DNA from: Schistocephalus solidus
Lineage: Eukaryota; Platyhelminthes; Cestoda; Diphyllobothriidea; Diphyllobothriidae
Direction: 5' to 3'
DNA: 64,000 bases
NCBI GenBank assembly: GCA_017591395.1
Contig: WEDG01003293.1
Coordinates: 20,145-84,144 of the forward strand
A model generated the notes under the pieces. It was not told where the DNA came from. It saw nothing but the letters and a program-made list of their open reading frames with translations, and made no database searches. Both the position numbers and the translations under genes were made by a program. This document shows positions 1 to 8,979 of the stretch, piece after piece; positions within the stretch are counted from its first letter, which is position 1, and each line of letters opens with the position of its first letter.

Positions 1-299
1 ATCAGCCTATTTTATTACCCAATTACCCAACAAGGTAGATATAGCTGCATCAAAAGAATATAAAGCCTTTTTCTGAATTATATTTGATGGTTTGGTAGGA
101 GCACAATAGGCGGGTCCTAGATTAAATGATTTAACCCAAGAGCCGGTCTTACGGGAACTCTGATAAACGGGGTTTTATGTGTGAGGGCAGTAGAATAACA
201 AAAAAACACGAAAAATGGTAAAAGTTATTTACAAACCAAAATTTATAAATAAACATAAAAAGTTAAATGAGGTGAAACTAACCCGTACAAAATGAAAAA
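1..299. other. AT-rich sequence, nothing recognised
   Basis: No coding similarity, RNA gene or clear repeat seen in this stretch. Confidence 0.5.
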
Positions 300-485
300 G
301 AAATGGTAGGCATCCAATGAAATGAAAGCTCTGTAAATAATTGTCCCCATTGTCCCAAATTGTCCCCGTTGTCCCACGGCCAGCCCAGTGAAATGAAAGC
401 ACTGTAAATACTTCGCTCTATTGTCCCCATTAAAAGCTCTGTAAATAATTTTACCCATTGTCCCCAATGTCCCCATTGTCCGAGG
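300..485. repeat. degenerate minisatellite (TGTCCCC-rich)
   Basis: The module AATGAAAGCTCTGTAAATA followed by runs of ATTGTCCCC recurs about three times (near 319, 385 and 430) with substitutions and unequal spacers. The two overlapping minus-strand open frames here are only translations of the repeat. Confidence 0.7.
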
Positions 486-2759
486 GTATACCGGGGAACT
501 GAATCTTTACAAGACATCCTACTGTAAGCTTGTAAGTAGCAAAAACAATAGCTTTATAATTGGGACCCACCTATCGTGCTTCCACCGATGGTTGTAAATA
601 CGACTGAGAAGGAATTGAGGAATATATGTCAGTTGAGTTAGTTAACTATAATCGAAAAACAATGAAATAGTTTGAAACACAGTCCTGATAGACAGTATAG
701 ATACAAAGAGGGCAGAAATTGATTTAATCATTTAAATCATTGTTGGTCTATTTCTGAGGATCTTTGACCAGATAATATAGGAGATATGTTTTTTAAACAT
801 ATCTAATCGTTACAAAAGTTATACATATATTCGACAATTTTATTTGACAATGGCAAGAAATAATAACAGTAGAAACATATAAATGGTAATTTTCAGTGCA
901 ATCTTCAAAATCACATGCAATATTTTAGGGATCCCATCTAAACCGAACAATGTAAAAGCCTGAATGAATAAGGCCGTTTTGTACGCTGTTTCTCCAAACC
1001 TGCGAAATTAATATGAGACATTTACTTTGAACGAAATTGATGCACGCGTGCTAAGCTGATGATACTCTAACCAAGCTCTCATCTGAGCACATCAGATGTT
1101 AAAGCCTTCCGGTATACATTTTGCAGCCCATAGAGTTGTTTCAACTTCTTGAAAAAGGATTTATAAGTTTTGCTGTTTTTTACCGTGCCTTAAGGTAAAT
1201 AAGCAGAGAATGCATGGATTCCACAAATTTTGACGAGAACTACAAAATTTTAAAATTCCAAGTAGGGTGGTATACAGAATAATTTAAAGACAATCGAAAA
1301 ACCCGTAGTCAGCTTTAAGGTTATTGGCGTTTTTCATCACCTCTTTATTATTCTGGTGGAAATGACGGTGCGCCAAAACGAATAAATGCTTAGTAGTGAT
1401 GAGAAAACACTTCGTTTATTTTTTCAACGTACAGTTACTGACTTTTATTATGGATTTTGGACAACAAATGGCGTTTAAAACTTTTTTCCAGAGTAAAGTA
1501 TTTTCAATAACTTTAGCAGTATGCCAGACCCGGTCAACTTGCTTTTTCACTGAATAGGCAGGAAAAAAGTCATAAGTGAAATTTTTACAATCATCCTTTC
1601 TACCTGCAAATTTCGTTCAAAACGGGTGTTTGTTTGGGGATTTTATCTTTATTGTTCAAAGAAATGAGCGATCTTTTTCAAATGTTCAAGATTTGTCAAA
1701 GCACATAATGTTAAAGCAACGTTGTGGAATACTGTGCTCCTTTTTCTTAAGTAACCTGTCATCGGACAACACCCTCTTGAATCAAAAACGGTGGTAGACC
1801 AAACTAATGTTCTTAGAAAATTCATGACTTAATGAGAGTTGAAGACGAAATACCAAAACTATCAGACTATCAGAAAATAATATTTGCTAAGAACGCAGCA
1901 AGGAAAAACGTATAATTTTTTAATTACCAGTAGCCTTGCTTTTTATCATTCAAATATTATAGGTAGACCGCAGTATCATGGCGTTCGTCGGTATTCGCTG
2001 ATACTCATGGCCTATCGCCCCTTTTGCGTTATGAAATTCATACAAAAGCGGTAAAAAGGACCATTATATGCCTTCTAGTTTGTATACTCGGCAGATAAAT
2101 AATTATGTAAGTATGTTTATTTTTCGAACCAAAAAGACTTGATGGGTTGCCGACTTTCCCTAAGGGGTGTAGCTTTAGCAAATTCAGAAGCCAAAGCACA
2201 ACACCAAGAAAAACTAAATGTAAAGCGTCAATAGGAAGTTATCTTTCCCATCTTACATGTTTGCGATGGCGAAGTGCCGCTACGATGGCAGTCCTGGTTG
2301 ATGGAGAGGAAATCGACATCCGTCCTCAGACGCTCAGAGACGCGTTCATATACTTATTTATCTACGTAATCGCATTTACAACACCTCTAACAGCCACAAT
2401 AGGAATTATAATTATTTGCTTTAAAATAGCTCTCTCTGGTGCATCGAAAGTTTCAGCAGCTAAATGAAACTCCAACGTCCTTTTGATATGGTTGACACAA
2501 ACACCGTATCTGGCCAAACATAGTAACTCTTTGGCGAGGGGTCTTCAGACTGTTTGCACGTCTGACGGCTTTCCATAACAACAATAAATTCCAAAAACGA
2601 ATATTCCACTAACGAAGGGCTACATTATTCAAACTTGCATGGGCCAAAACTTGCGTTTCGTTTTATTATGTGTAGTGATTCCAGCAGTAACTACACAAAT
2701 AACAAAACTATTGCCTATGATATGCATGGAAAAGTCTCCAAACTGCTCAGGCAACTTTT
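486..2759. other. AT-rich sequence, no gene recognised
   Basis: Several short open frames (for example 1576-1797 and 2147-2467 on the plus strand) have no recognisable motif. I see no RNA gene or mobile-element protein here. Confidence 0.4.
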
Positions 2760-3260
2760 TCACAAGTCCTTAATAAACGTACTAACCACTGCCCGTTGCC
2801 GTAACCATGGAAGCATCACTTGCCCAACCAAAACTTTTTCGTGCGTCTGCAGGTACGTAGCCGAGGTGAGCCGTCTGATTATCTTCAGAAGACTGCTCAG
2901 ATTAATCAGTGGTATAGACGAGCGTATTTCATATGACCTCAGAGCCTCATCTACCATAAGTTCCCCTTCCATTGAAGGATTCCTTGAAGCTTCTTTAGCT
3001 GCCACGTCAGATGCCATAGGCGTTTAACTTGTCTCCTCATCAGCAGAGGAAATCTCAGAGTCGGAGTCGTCATTTGACGAAGTAGAGGAGAAGGTCAAAT
3101 GCCACGATGATAACGATGAGTCGGACGGATACATTTCCCTCATATTCTCGGTAATTTGATGTAACTCATCCAGGAAGCCTTGCTTGGCCCGTCTTCTAAG
3201 TGTTCTCTTCGATATTGGTCTCCAATTACTACATAAAAAGCAAAAATGGTCAGCGTACAC
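2760..3260 (-). CDS. possible spliced protein fragment, acidic Ser-rich; unknown function
   Basis: Two minus-strand open stretches (3260-3024, then 3017-2760) read into each other if a 30-nt GT...AG segment at 3028-2999 is an intron. That removal keeps the frame and skips the only stop between them. The first part is basic ([15 protein letters not shown]) and turns into an acidic Ser/Asp run ([16 protein letters not shown]). The second has a leucine-rich stretch ([14 protein letters not shown]). The layout (basic stretch, acidic linker, then a short helix-like LLKI segment) loosely recalls N-termini of uncharacterised transposon-associated proteins of invertebrates, but I cannot name the family. 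A splice acceptor (TTTTTATGTAG) lies just upstream of the Asn-Trp-Arg at about 3226. It could equally be chance open frames. Confidence 0.25.
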
Positions 3261-3737
3261 GGAACATGCAGGCAGTTAAGCGTCCGTGTCGCAGAATGAG
3301 AGCGCAAGACATGCCGTGGCGCGCGCGCGACTGACAGCTCAGTGGCCGATCGATTTGCCAATAACGCTGTGTGCAGCCTTTTGCGCCCATAGCAACGCGT
3401 AATCGAGGTACAATGGCAACCAATCAAATTCCAGCTACAATTGAAGAATGACCTGTTGAGCTTCGATTAGTAATTAATTGCTATAAGGTTGATAAAATTG
3501 GTTGAAAGAACAGTTGAATATTATTTAATGTTTCCTTAACTGAGTTACGTACTGTCATTTGAAACCTCGTTGAAATCTTATTTAACCAGTCTTGTCTAGA
3601 ATAAATCATTTTGAATTTAAATCAAAAATAGCATTTTTGATCAGTTTAAAGGGTATTAAACACGAGAAATTAACATAGCTAAGTACCATTGCCCATAATT
3701 TGGGCATGCCCTGCATTTCGGAATGTGTCCACCTTTA

Positions 3738-3775
3738 AATAACGTAATACCTAGGATAACAAGTATTACGTTATT
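3738..3775. repeat. perfect 13-bp inverted repeat (hairpin)
   Basis: The arms AATAACGTAATAC (3738-3750) and GTATTACGTTATT (3763-3775) are exact reverse complements with a 12-nt loop. No T-run follows and no gene is nearby, so I assign no function. Confidence 0.8.
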
Positions 3776-5780
3776 ACTTGATATAGAGCATAACACACTG
3801 CCAGTTTCCTAACCTCAGATTTTGTACTAGCAATGCGTAACTTATCTGCATTTTAGAAATATGAAGGAAAATTTCATGGTACGCATATTTATTTCAAATT
3901 CGTTAGTTCTTTATAGAAGGTACGGCTTGATGCGGAGGAGGTAGATATCGAAAAAAAACCTGCTATTTAAAGGGAGACGAAGTTGGCAGCCTGTGCTTAA
4001 TTACACAAGGTATGCGCCCTGTGCTTTTTTTAAGGTTTCCTTCTTAAATACAACGCATTAACAATGTTTTCTTATTATTAGTATCGCTTCAAACATCACC
4101 AAATAGAACACGATCCAAAAAAATCCAAAGTATTCAAACTAGACAATTATAGGTGATCACTGATTTCCGCTAATCATTTTTGCAGTAAGAGAACATTGCG
4201 CACCCATAGGATGGCCTGCAGTATTTTAAAAATATATGTCCACAAAACTTAGTTATAAGATATTCAAACAGAGAGTGAGGGATCTGAAACTAGGGGTTAA
4301 ACTGCGCTATTCACACACCTCCATTTTATTCGTTCATGTGTTAAGTTTTGTCCACCCTAGGTGCTGCTTTGAATCAATTTAACAAAATCTTTGTTTTTGC
4401 GCAAAACTCATCATAATAGAAAGAATAAGCAAATGTGTGGTCACTGTCACAGTAGCTATATTAGTTTAATAATGTGGACGCTTAAAGGTACCTCCCAAAT
4501 TCAGAGACTGTGAGAATGCAGCGGAAATAAACCTACAGCTGCACCAGAATTGAGGCAAAAATACTGGTGTTTAAGCAAGAAAAATGATGGCCAGCCGAGC
4601 ACCGCACCAGCTACACCAGCAGCTACCAACCTCTTTCGCTCCTCACGTTTACCTCTTGGACTGTTGCGATTTCCAAGTCAAGGAAAACATAGATGGGATT
4701 TGACGCAATGCCTGACAAAGCTAAGCAACGTGTCTACGCGAGCAACGCACGTCTGATCAGAGCACAAATACTCAGTTTTTTTAAAAAAGGCTGTTTTCGA
4801 TGTCACGTGCGTGTGACTAATACATTCAGAAGGAACCGTTTCAATGTTTCTGTCCATCAAGGGATATTTTGGTAATTATGTCAGCGAACTGTATCCCAAG
4901 ACAAAACCTTTGCCTGCGGGGATATCCTCAACGCCACCACATTCACTATTATGTGGTATTTGTTACGGGTTTGTCAGACTGTGGGCAGTTTGATCATGTT
5001 TATGTCCTACCTTCTATGTCGCGTTACTCTTACGTGTCTAACTTAGGTGGATATGTTCCTAACTGGGATACAGCTAAGTCACAGCACGCAAATCAAACCC
5101 AGCCACGCACACAATGTCTGTCTCACTCATTGCTCTGTCACTGTCCCCGACGAATAGTTCCTGTGCAGATAGTACACTTCATACTAAGACTAATGGCATT
5201 CCAATAATAAATATTTGGCCATAATTGCAACCAGAATATGAAAGTTCTCTATGCACCTCAACTGTAGTTTTAAAGGACATATTCCAGTAAGGGATGTTTA
5301 CCTATTAAGCATTCATATATCTCTTAGTATTCCAGACCACTGAAGATATCGGTTGCGTAGTTTTCACCTTATCAGACTTTCAATCAAGATCTCATTCTCA
5401 TAACGGAACTGTACATAGCCGGTGAGAAGAAAGGTGTTCTCATCGCTCTTGGTATTGATTGGAAAACCTGGACTGCACCCAAAGTTGATAAACTCAAACT
5501 TGCAGGCCTCTTCCAAAAACCGAAATTAAATATGTATACGATACAGTAAAACCTACTCCAATGATCGCTTAAGGGAAAACAAGAAACAAAAAAACATTTT
5601 TTTTAAGTTAAGGTATGAAGCGGCGAAGAAAGTTTGCACTGATAATACTACAAGAAATATTTTGAACACCCCAAAATTTTATATTTGGATTTCAAAGAGA
5701 ACTTAGGAAATGATTTCTAGCTTATTGTCTGCAGATGGAGAGTTTGTGAGTGACAACTAGATTAAATAATCACTATTTTC
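3776..5780. other. non-coding, nothing recognised
   Basis: Short open frames such as 4869-5207 (+) show no family motif. No repeat shared with other parts of the window was noticed. Confidence 0.4.
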
Positions 5781-5799
5781 AAAATTATTTGAGGCCATT

Positions 5800-6720
5800 T
5801 TAACCTATTAGCTTGATTCTTTTGCTAATATTGCACCCGTTCGTCAACAAATGTTTCACGCTCCTTTTCCTTCCTCCTTCTCCTCCACAACAGACTATCT
5901 ATACTTTACACAAACCGTTGTTAGAGCCAAAGTGCTTCGTAGAAAACCTGCCAAATCACCTGTACTGGACAAAATTCCTGCATTATTACTTAGCAAACTC
6001 GCTTACGAACTGCGTGAACCACTATCCATCATATTCCAAAAGTCATTTGAAGCAAGCAAACTCCCGGAAGAATGGAAGTGAACATTTATCGCCTCGATAT
6101 ATAAAAGGAGGTTCAGAACTGCACTGTGAATATTACCACCCTGTCAGTTTAACTTGCATAGCCTGTATATAATGATGCGCATTGTAAAAAGGCAGTTGAT
6201 TGGCTATCCGGAAATCAACCAAATATAATGTGATGTCCAAGGCGGCTTCCGCTTGAGCGACAGTGTCCCACGTGTTTTTCTTTTCATACACACGACAAAG
6301 GGACAAAGGCCACCTATAATGGTTATCCAGAAGATGGCAAATATTTTGAATTCAAAAAAGCCTTTTAAAGCATAGGAAACAGGCTTCTTTTTCAGAGGAT
6401 TTAGGACTTGGGAATTCAAAGAAAACTTTAGAATGTGATTAACGGTTTCTTGTCATTCAGAGTACAGACATTTTGCCTAACTAGAGGCTAAAGGATTTAA
6501 TAGTCCCCTAACTGACTTTATTAGATCATACCTATCTGATCGAAAACAAAAAGTGTAAGTGCGGTCCTCATACTCACGGGCTTCCCCGATTGTGAGTGGT
6601 GTTCTTCAAAGGTACTGTATTATGTCCTTTGTTGTTCTTACTTTACATAAGTGATATTTTATCGATAGCTTAACATTCACAATATTATATTTATGCTGCT
6701 GACCTAAAATGTTTGTATCC
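5800..6720 (+). pseudogene. degraded CR1/Jockey-like LINE reverse transcriptase
   Basis: Plus-strand remnant of a non-LTR reverse transcriptase read in shifting frames. At 5930-6080 the translation KSPVLDKIPALLLSKLAY followed by PLSIIFQKSFEASKLPEEW matches the conserved start of CR1-like RT (KSPGPDGIP..LLKELA..LSIIF..S...KLPEDWK). A frame change then gives the YKGGSE...PVSLTCIA block (6095-6170, RT motif 1/2). At 6520-6665 the block SYLSDRKQKV...SPIVSGVLQ corresponds to the region before the catalytic motif, where intact elements read SGVPQGSVLGPLLF. At least three frame changes and several stops make it non-functional. The endonuclease and 3' end are not recognisable. It resembles the LINE fragments at 58.9, 60.2 and 63.4 kb in type, but it is far more decayed. 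Confidence 0.8.
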
Positions 6721-6791
6721 CTTCTCTAAATCTACGGCTGAATGACGCCTAGAACAGATTGAATTCACCTTTTATTTTTATTATCTTTTCT

Positions 6792-6882
6792 GAGCTGCCT
6801 TACGGCTGCTGGCGGGGCTTGAGAGTTAGCCCCAAGGCACAACGGGACGAGTGAGTCCTGTAACCGATTGGTGAGCGCCCAA
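6792..6882 (+). repeat. HZ repeat, 3' tail fragment
   Basis: The segment around CGGCTGCTGGCGGGGCTTG, with AGCCCCAAGGCACAACGGGA and GATTGGTGAGC, is the tail module seen downstream of the hammerhead core at 17460-17565, 15570-15660 and 53210-53290. The tRNA-like head and the ribozyme core are absent here. It abuts the start of the Penelope-like remnant. Confidence 0.8.
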
Positions 6883-6904
6883 CTACCATTGTTTATATTC
6901 CCGG

Positions 6905-7990
6905 CTGGAGGGATGATTCGGCGTGGCCTGTGGGATATGATTAGGGAGGCGACTTGCTGGCGAATCGAGTTCTTGGCGTCTTCTGTGGTCTGTGTCTTTG
7001 AAACTCAGCTCTTCCAGATCTACAAGCCGAAATTCTGGATGTGCTACGTAGACGACACCTTTGTTATCGCACACCGAGAAGCCAAAGAGAACTTCAAAAA
7101 GGGATCTGAACTCGATTTTTCCCACAGATTCAATTCACAATGGAGGGAAGAAGTGGATGGAATGCTCCCCTTTTCTCGATGTTCAGATATCAAGGCAGGA
7201 GGACGGAACCCTCCAGACTGGCGTGTTTCGAAAAGCGACAAACACGGAGAAAAATTCTTCACTACAAAAGCAATCACCCCCTGTCGCATAAACGCAGTTG
7301 CGTCCGATCGCTTTTTAGCCGCATCCAGACACACTGCAGCACAGAGGCTGAGAAGCTGCGAGAACGTAAATCCCTATGGCGCCTCTTTTCTCGCCAGTGG
7401 ATATCCACGCAGCTTCGTAAACAAATGCTTATACCAAAGGCATACAAAGACCGAAGGTGAGCCTAAACAAAGACCTGAAACCTTCCATGTCTTGCCCTAT
7501 GTGAGGAACGTCTCAGAAGCCACTGAGCGCGTGTTAAGACCGCTAAACGTGGGCGTTGGACACCGACCGGAGGCCACCATCCGTCGATTAGTCATGCAAA
7601 CCAAAGGGCCGACTACCACCCGCAGACACCTCAGGCGTTATTTACCGTGTCAACTGTCTAGACTGCCCGGCCAACTACTGCGGCATGACCGACAAACGAC
7701 TGAGTACGCGCATGCACGAGCACACTTTGGCCGTAAGGCGAAAGGATATTCGATCACACGTCGCCATGCATAGTCTAGAAAACAACCACCGGTTCGATTT
7801 TGACGGGGCTCAAGTACTCGGCCGAGCCGAAAACAGACTGGCGAGGGAAGTCATCGAAGCTTGACAGTCAGACGCCAACTCTATCAACAGCAGCATTGAC
7901 CTACCAGTGCCCTATGAGGCCGTCAAGCACCATTGGCGCACGAGGGGAGGACCAATGAGAAACGGGGCGGCTGGACCTACCGCAAGTGAG
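6905..7990 (+). pseudogene. Penelope-like element: RT palm/thumb plus GIY-YIG endonuclease, 5' truncated
   Basis: A 301-codon frame (6868-7773) begins inside the RT palm. YKPKFWMCYVDDTFVI at about 7020-7065 carries the catalytic YVDD. The following LPFLDV-type block is in another frame (CSPFLDVQISRQEDGTLQT, 7160-7215), and the SHPLSHKRSCVRSLFSRIQT-like block in a third. The main frame resumes at PYVRNVSEATERVLRPLNVG (about 7495-7555), the RT-endonuclease connector of Penelope elements. From 7634 in a shifted frame comes a GIY-YIG domain: GVIYRVNCLDCPANYCGMT then RLSTRMHEHTLAVRR. It includes the CX2C pair before the YCG version of YIG, and is followed by one in-frame stop at about 7862 and KHHWRTRGGPMRNG. 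Penelope-like elements use the GIY-YIG nuclease to nick target DNA. The N-terminal RT fingers are missing and several frameshifts are present, so the copy is dead. A second, shorter copy lies at 52550-52990. Confidence 0.92.
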
Positions 7991-8117
7991 CACGAAAGAC
8001 CCCCTTTTTAAACCATGTAGTTCCCCCTATGCTCTATCTCCGATGATGCGCTCGAGTATGAGTGTGAAACGTCAGACAAGTATACCTTCTACCCCAGAGA
8101 TCGCCTTATCTTCTCCT

Positions 8118-8165
<48 letters not shown>
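8118..8165. repeat. (TA)n microsatellite
   Basis: About 22 uninterrupted TA units. Similar TA runs border the HZ composite at 62.84-63.17 kb and the copy near 8823-8840, so TA tracts are regularly found at the edges of HZ elements. Confidence 0.95.
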
Positions 8166-8167
<2 letters not shown>

Positions 8168-8395
8168 AGTGTGTGGCTCACCGATCTGCTTAAGGAACAT
8201 TTATGTTCCGTTGTGCCCTGGAACTCAGACTAGAGTACTCACAGGCAGTCGCATAGCGACGTGTAGCATATATTGATAATCCCAGGTGTTCCACACTTGG
8301 GATTGGGTATGACTGGCTGATGACGGCTTATAAGCCAGAAATGGCCATTCCGGTCTCCCTTGTCTTTGTCGGTTCCACATTATCAATATAAATAT
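8163..8395 (+). mobile_element. HZ composite: inverted tail plus hammerhead half
   Basis: Positions 8163-8278 are the HZ tail in minus orientation (GATAGTGTGTGGCTCACCGA at the outer end, CGCATAGCGACGTGTAGC at the inner end). Positions 8280-8395 are the hammerhead half in plus orientation, ending CTTGTCTTTGTCGGTTCC. The same left module, nearly base for base, occurs at 62850-62965. The tRNA-like head is missing. It has no coding capacity, so it is a non-autonomous element. Confidence 0.8.
8311..8355 (+). ncRNA. hammerhead-ribozyme-like core (best plus-strand copy)
   Basis: In order: GACTGG (stem I), CTGATGA (core), C, GGCT-TATA-AGCC (stem II hairpin), A, GAAA (core), TGGCCA (self-complementary, stem III), TT (NUH site), CCGGTC (stem I partner; five Watson-Crick pairs and one G-U). 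Both invariant hammerhead boxes are present in the right order and spacing. Two features are unusual: the first stem II pair is C-A instead of the usual G-C, and stem III has no loop, so it would close best between two molecules or in a tandem transcript. Such minimal stem III forms are known from hammerheads of Penelope-like and other retroelements. Activity is an inference. Confidence 0.65.
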
Positions 8396-8402
8396 ATATA
8401 TA

Positions 8403-8465
8403 TAAAGTCATGTCCGAATCACCTGACTCCATGTCCTTCACTTAATAATTTCAGAAATTATTTAT
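8403..8465. repeat. direct repeat, copy 1 of 2
   Basis: The segment CGAATCACCTGACTCCATGT to TAATTTCAGAAATTATTTA recurs at 8756-8820 with few changes, about 353 bp downstream. Each copy has TA-rich sequence at one edge. They may be the ends of a short non-autonomous element or an LTR-like pair. Confidence 0.75.
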
Positions 8466-8755
8466 GCGATTATTCTCTGGAGTCCATATACCAGAAACCG
8501 CATAGAGAATGCTGGGGGACCCACTGAGGAGCCGAACCTCTTGTTTCTGTGTCACATAGCATAAGAAACATCGGCGAAACACGTGTCCGGGCTTTTAACT
8601 GGTATCTATGTTGGCAGTACGGTATAACGTCTTTGCCATATAAGATTCATACTATTTGTAGTACTACTCGTTTGTAGAATGGGCATTACGTGGTTATTCC
8701 ACAGTGGTTGATTGTCTTCGACCCAAATGTTTATTGAAATTTCGGGCCTGGCCCT

Positions 8756-8822
8756 AAAAAGTCATTTTCGAATCACCTGACTCCATGTCCTGCACTTAAT
8801 AATTTCAGAAATTATTTACCCG
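8756..8822. repeat. direct repeat, copy 2 of 2
   Basis: Second copy of the 62-bp repeat at 8403-8465. It is followed directly by a short TA run (8823-8840) and then a minus-strand HZ element. Confidence 0.75.
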
Positions 8823-8838
8823 ATATATATATATATAT

Positions 8839-8975
8839 ATGATGGACAACCGGCAAAGACAAGGCATACCGGAATGGCCATTTCAATTAGCGGTGGTCAG
8901 CCTATCAAACCCAATCCCGAGTGTCGACCACCTGAGATTTGAACCCACGATCTTTGGTCCTGGATTCGAACGCTA
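8839..8975 (-). mobile_element. HZ repeat, tRNA-like head plus decayed hammerhead
   Basis: On the minus strand a B-box-like GTGGGTTCAAATCTC is followed by the CTCGGGATTGGGTTTGATAG segment, CTGACCA (core, mutated), AAATGGCCATTCCGG and CTTGTCTTTGCCGG. The GAAA and stem II positions have decayed. Confidence 0.75.
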
Positions 8976-8979
8976 TAAA

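Noticed and set aside
300..485. Regular-looking repeats considered as a CRISPR-like array
   Set aside because: Units are degenerate, spacers are not unique or of equal length, and the genome is eukaryotic; it is a minisatellite.
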